Shown here in pieces: positions 62,311 to 64,000 of a stretch of DNA of 64,000 bases (within the stretch, counting starts at the first letter, position 1; each line of letters starts with the position of its first letter). The stretch is from Solea solea. Taxonomy: Eukaryota; Chordata; Actinopteri; Pleuronectiformes; Soleidae. Where the stretch lies: NCBI RefSeq assembly GCF_958295425.1, contig NC_081136.1, forward strand, positions 27,146,077 through 27,210,076. Reading direction: 5' to 3'. The position numbers and the translations under genes are program-made. Under the pieces are notes generated by a model. That model worked only from the letters and a program-made list of their open reading frames with translations, made no database searches and was not told where the DNA came from.

Positions 62311-63299
62311 CTGCTTTTCCCAGAATCCCTCTCAACTGCGGGATCAGAATCAGAACATCGCCCTCAGATTATTGTGCATTCACGTTAAAATACAATAGCA
62401 GGATTTGCAGTCGTATGCACTGCGTGATCAAAACAAAAAATCTTTCTTTCTTTATGTCTGTCTGACTAGTTTCGATGTATAGAAAAACAGTTGGAAACGT
62501 TTATTACAAACAATGTGAAAACTTTGAAGTTCTTGGATGGAAAAGGAAAGATGCCCTGATGGAACTGAACACTTACACTTCATTTCTCTCTGTCGTCTCA
62601 TTTCCCTCACCCCTTCATTCTTGTCAAATGAGAGATGGGTATCCTCCCTCGACCCTGGACTCCCAACACCCCACCCAACAAATATGTGGCCCACGCCCCT
62701 GCGTGGGTACCAGACTCAACCCACTTACCTCACAGAATGCACATGTGCACATACACACACGTTCAGTGTCCCATATGTCACCATAAAGGGTGTAGCCGCT
62801 CAGATTTTCATGGAAAGTGTTGGGCTGTCCTCCTTTATTAAATGTTTTTTGGGCTCAGTTAGCAAAATTAGATGCTCACTGTGTTTCCAGCCAACTGTCA
62901 AGAAAGTTTTGTAAAAACCCAGAGAATTGTTGCAGAACATAAGGGAGTGAATCTTGTGCGGGGAAGCAAATTAACCTGTAAATGTGAAAGGAGGAAGAGG
63001 CCATGAATTGTTTCACATCAGGGAAGTGCCAATGTTTTGCAGTGTCAGGTTACGGTGGTAATTTTTCCTACGCCGACATGAAGATGAATACATGAAGACA
63101 GGAAAATGCACTTGGACATTGGATGTATTTTAATGTGCCATGTTGGGAAGCTAATGCTAAGGACAGATGTTTGTGCCTTGTCATGGTTTACGTATGTGCA
63201 AATGCACCGCTTTATTCTGATGCAGGTGTGTATATTTTATCACTGTGGCAGTGAGGTTCTCTTCTCTTCTCTTTTCCTCTCTTCTCCTCCTGCCCATTT

Positions 63300-63425
63300 T
63301 CTCCAATTTTGCCATTCACCACACAATGAAAGAGCCTCTTGGCTTTTATTAATAGTTAAAGTGGCCCTGGTCTGTCACTGGGGACAATGGCTGCAGCCCT
63401 GTTAATAAATAAAAATAATAACTGG
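63300..63425. promoter_or_regulatory. candidate regulatory element near the right edge
   Basis: Unique sequence with ACAATGAAAG and GGACAATGGC (SOX cores) and several TTAATA/TTAATAAA words, between CT-rich and GA-rich stretches. Confidence 0.22.
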
Positions 63426-64000
63426 TAGATGGAGACCGAGAGAGTGCAATGGAAAGAGAAAAGGCGACACTGCCATTTGTTGTTCCCTCTCACTTGTCAA
63501 AGCTCTTTGGCTTAAAAGCCTCTGTCATTATTGAAGGAGAGTGAACTGGAGGGAGAGATGAGAGTGAGAGGCACAGATAGAGAGAGGGAGTGTCAGAGTC
63601 TAATAGCACCTGTTGGGCTGATGGTGAGACAGCTGTCACGGGAGAAGGAAAAAACACAGGAGCACACTCATCTTCTGCTCTGTCTACATGTGTTTCTTTC
63701 CCTCCCTGTTTTTGCAACAGCTTCTGTTTATCTAAACTCTGCTTCTCTTGGCCCTACCTTCATCGCAACACTAACCTATACCCCGAAGGCTACAGTGGCG
63801 TCTGAAAGAAAGCACTAGGACACGTCAGGGTCATAGTGATGCAACGCTGTCGCTAACTGGGGTGAGTGGCAGCATCAAAAAGACAAGGACAGAGCAGGGA
63901 GAGTCCAAGGACGGTGGAGAGAGGGCAGAACAAGTGAGAGATGAACTGACTGACTGGAAGTTCAGCATTAAGTATTGATCTCGGGATATGTGTGCGGGTG

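Larger units (their letters stand above)
45118..64000 (+). other. start of sox5 intron 3 (continues past the window)
   Basis: It begins at donor GTCAGT. The next expected exon would encode ETPSIEKLLSKDWKDK..., but nothing like KLLSKDW was found on the + strand to 64000. The stretch holds microsatellites, a G4 motif (46995-47027), a pentamer array (48449-48526), THAP/YqaJ-like relics (52636-53295), a long polypyrimidine tract (54010-54460) and several unique blocks described separately. Elsewhere it is AT-rich DNA with no recognised gene. Confidence 0.75.

Noticed and set aside
62191..62388. Possible exon after an acceptor-like TCTCGGCAG with 60 open codons
   Set aside because: No good donor, no similarity to Sox5 and no ATG start; more likely unique regulatory DNA.
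45118..64000. Next sox5 exon (TPSIEKLLSKDW...)
   Set aside because: Read for KLLSKDW-like and LAEKERQL-like coding on the + strand; nothing found, so it lies outside the window.

Overview
Organism and locus. This is vertebrate nuclear DNA and almost certainly comes from a ray-finned (teleost) fish. It has very low coding density, spliced exons with GT/AG borders, very many CA/TG, TA and GA microsatellites, and remnants of fish-type mobile elements (a Tc1-like transposon, an RTE-like LINE end, an L2-type LINE tail and probable hAT-like elements). The only gene I can support is the 5' part of sox5, a SoxD transcription factor, on the + strand. Three coding exons are visible: 28057-28094 (N-terminus, MLTEPELPQECNR), 36925-37119 (beginning [11 protein letters not shown]) and 44895-45117 (ending with the SoxD-conserved [20 protein letters not shown] block). 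The leucine-zipper coiled coils and the HMG box lie beyond the right edge. || Layout. 1-27600 is upstream flank, either intergenic or an intron of a longer 5' UTR transcript. It holds microsatellites, decayed repeats, the Tc1 relic (5145-6045), an L2 tail (17912-18035), an RTE relic (19189-19560) and a repeat cluster with a perfect 33-bp inverted repeat (26216-26318). It also has several unique AT/homeodomain-motif-rich or SOX-motif-rich stretches that look like conserved regulatory DNA. 27600-28056 is the probable promoter plus a GA-rich 5' UTR. 28095-36924 is intron 1, with a 200-base assembly gap ending 36 bases before the next exon. 37120-44894 is intron 2. 45118-64000 is the start of a large intron 3. 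It carries a G-quadruplex motif, a CTCCT pentamer array, THAP-like and YqaJ-like transposon-protein relics, a 450-base polypyrimidine tract and further enhancer-like segments. || How it fits together. The visible exons encode the N-terminal regulatory region of Sox5, and the rest of the window is consistent with a large, enhancer-rich developmental gene. The main open problem is a reading-phase conflict. The strong donor after the second exon (37120) is not in phase with the third exon, while a weaker internal donor (37070) is. This implies either an unseen exon in intron 2 or alternative donor use. I found no prokaryotic, phage, CRISPR, rRNA or tRNA features, and no wholly novel gene system.
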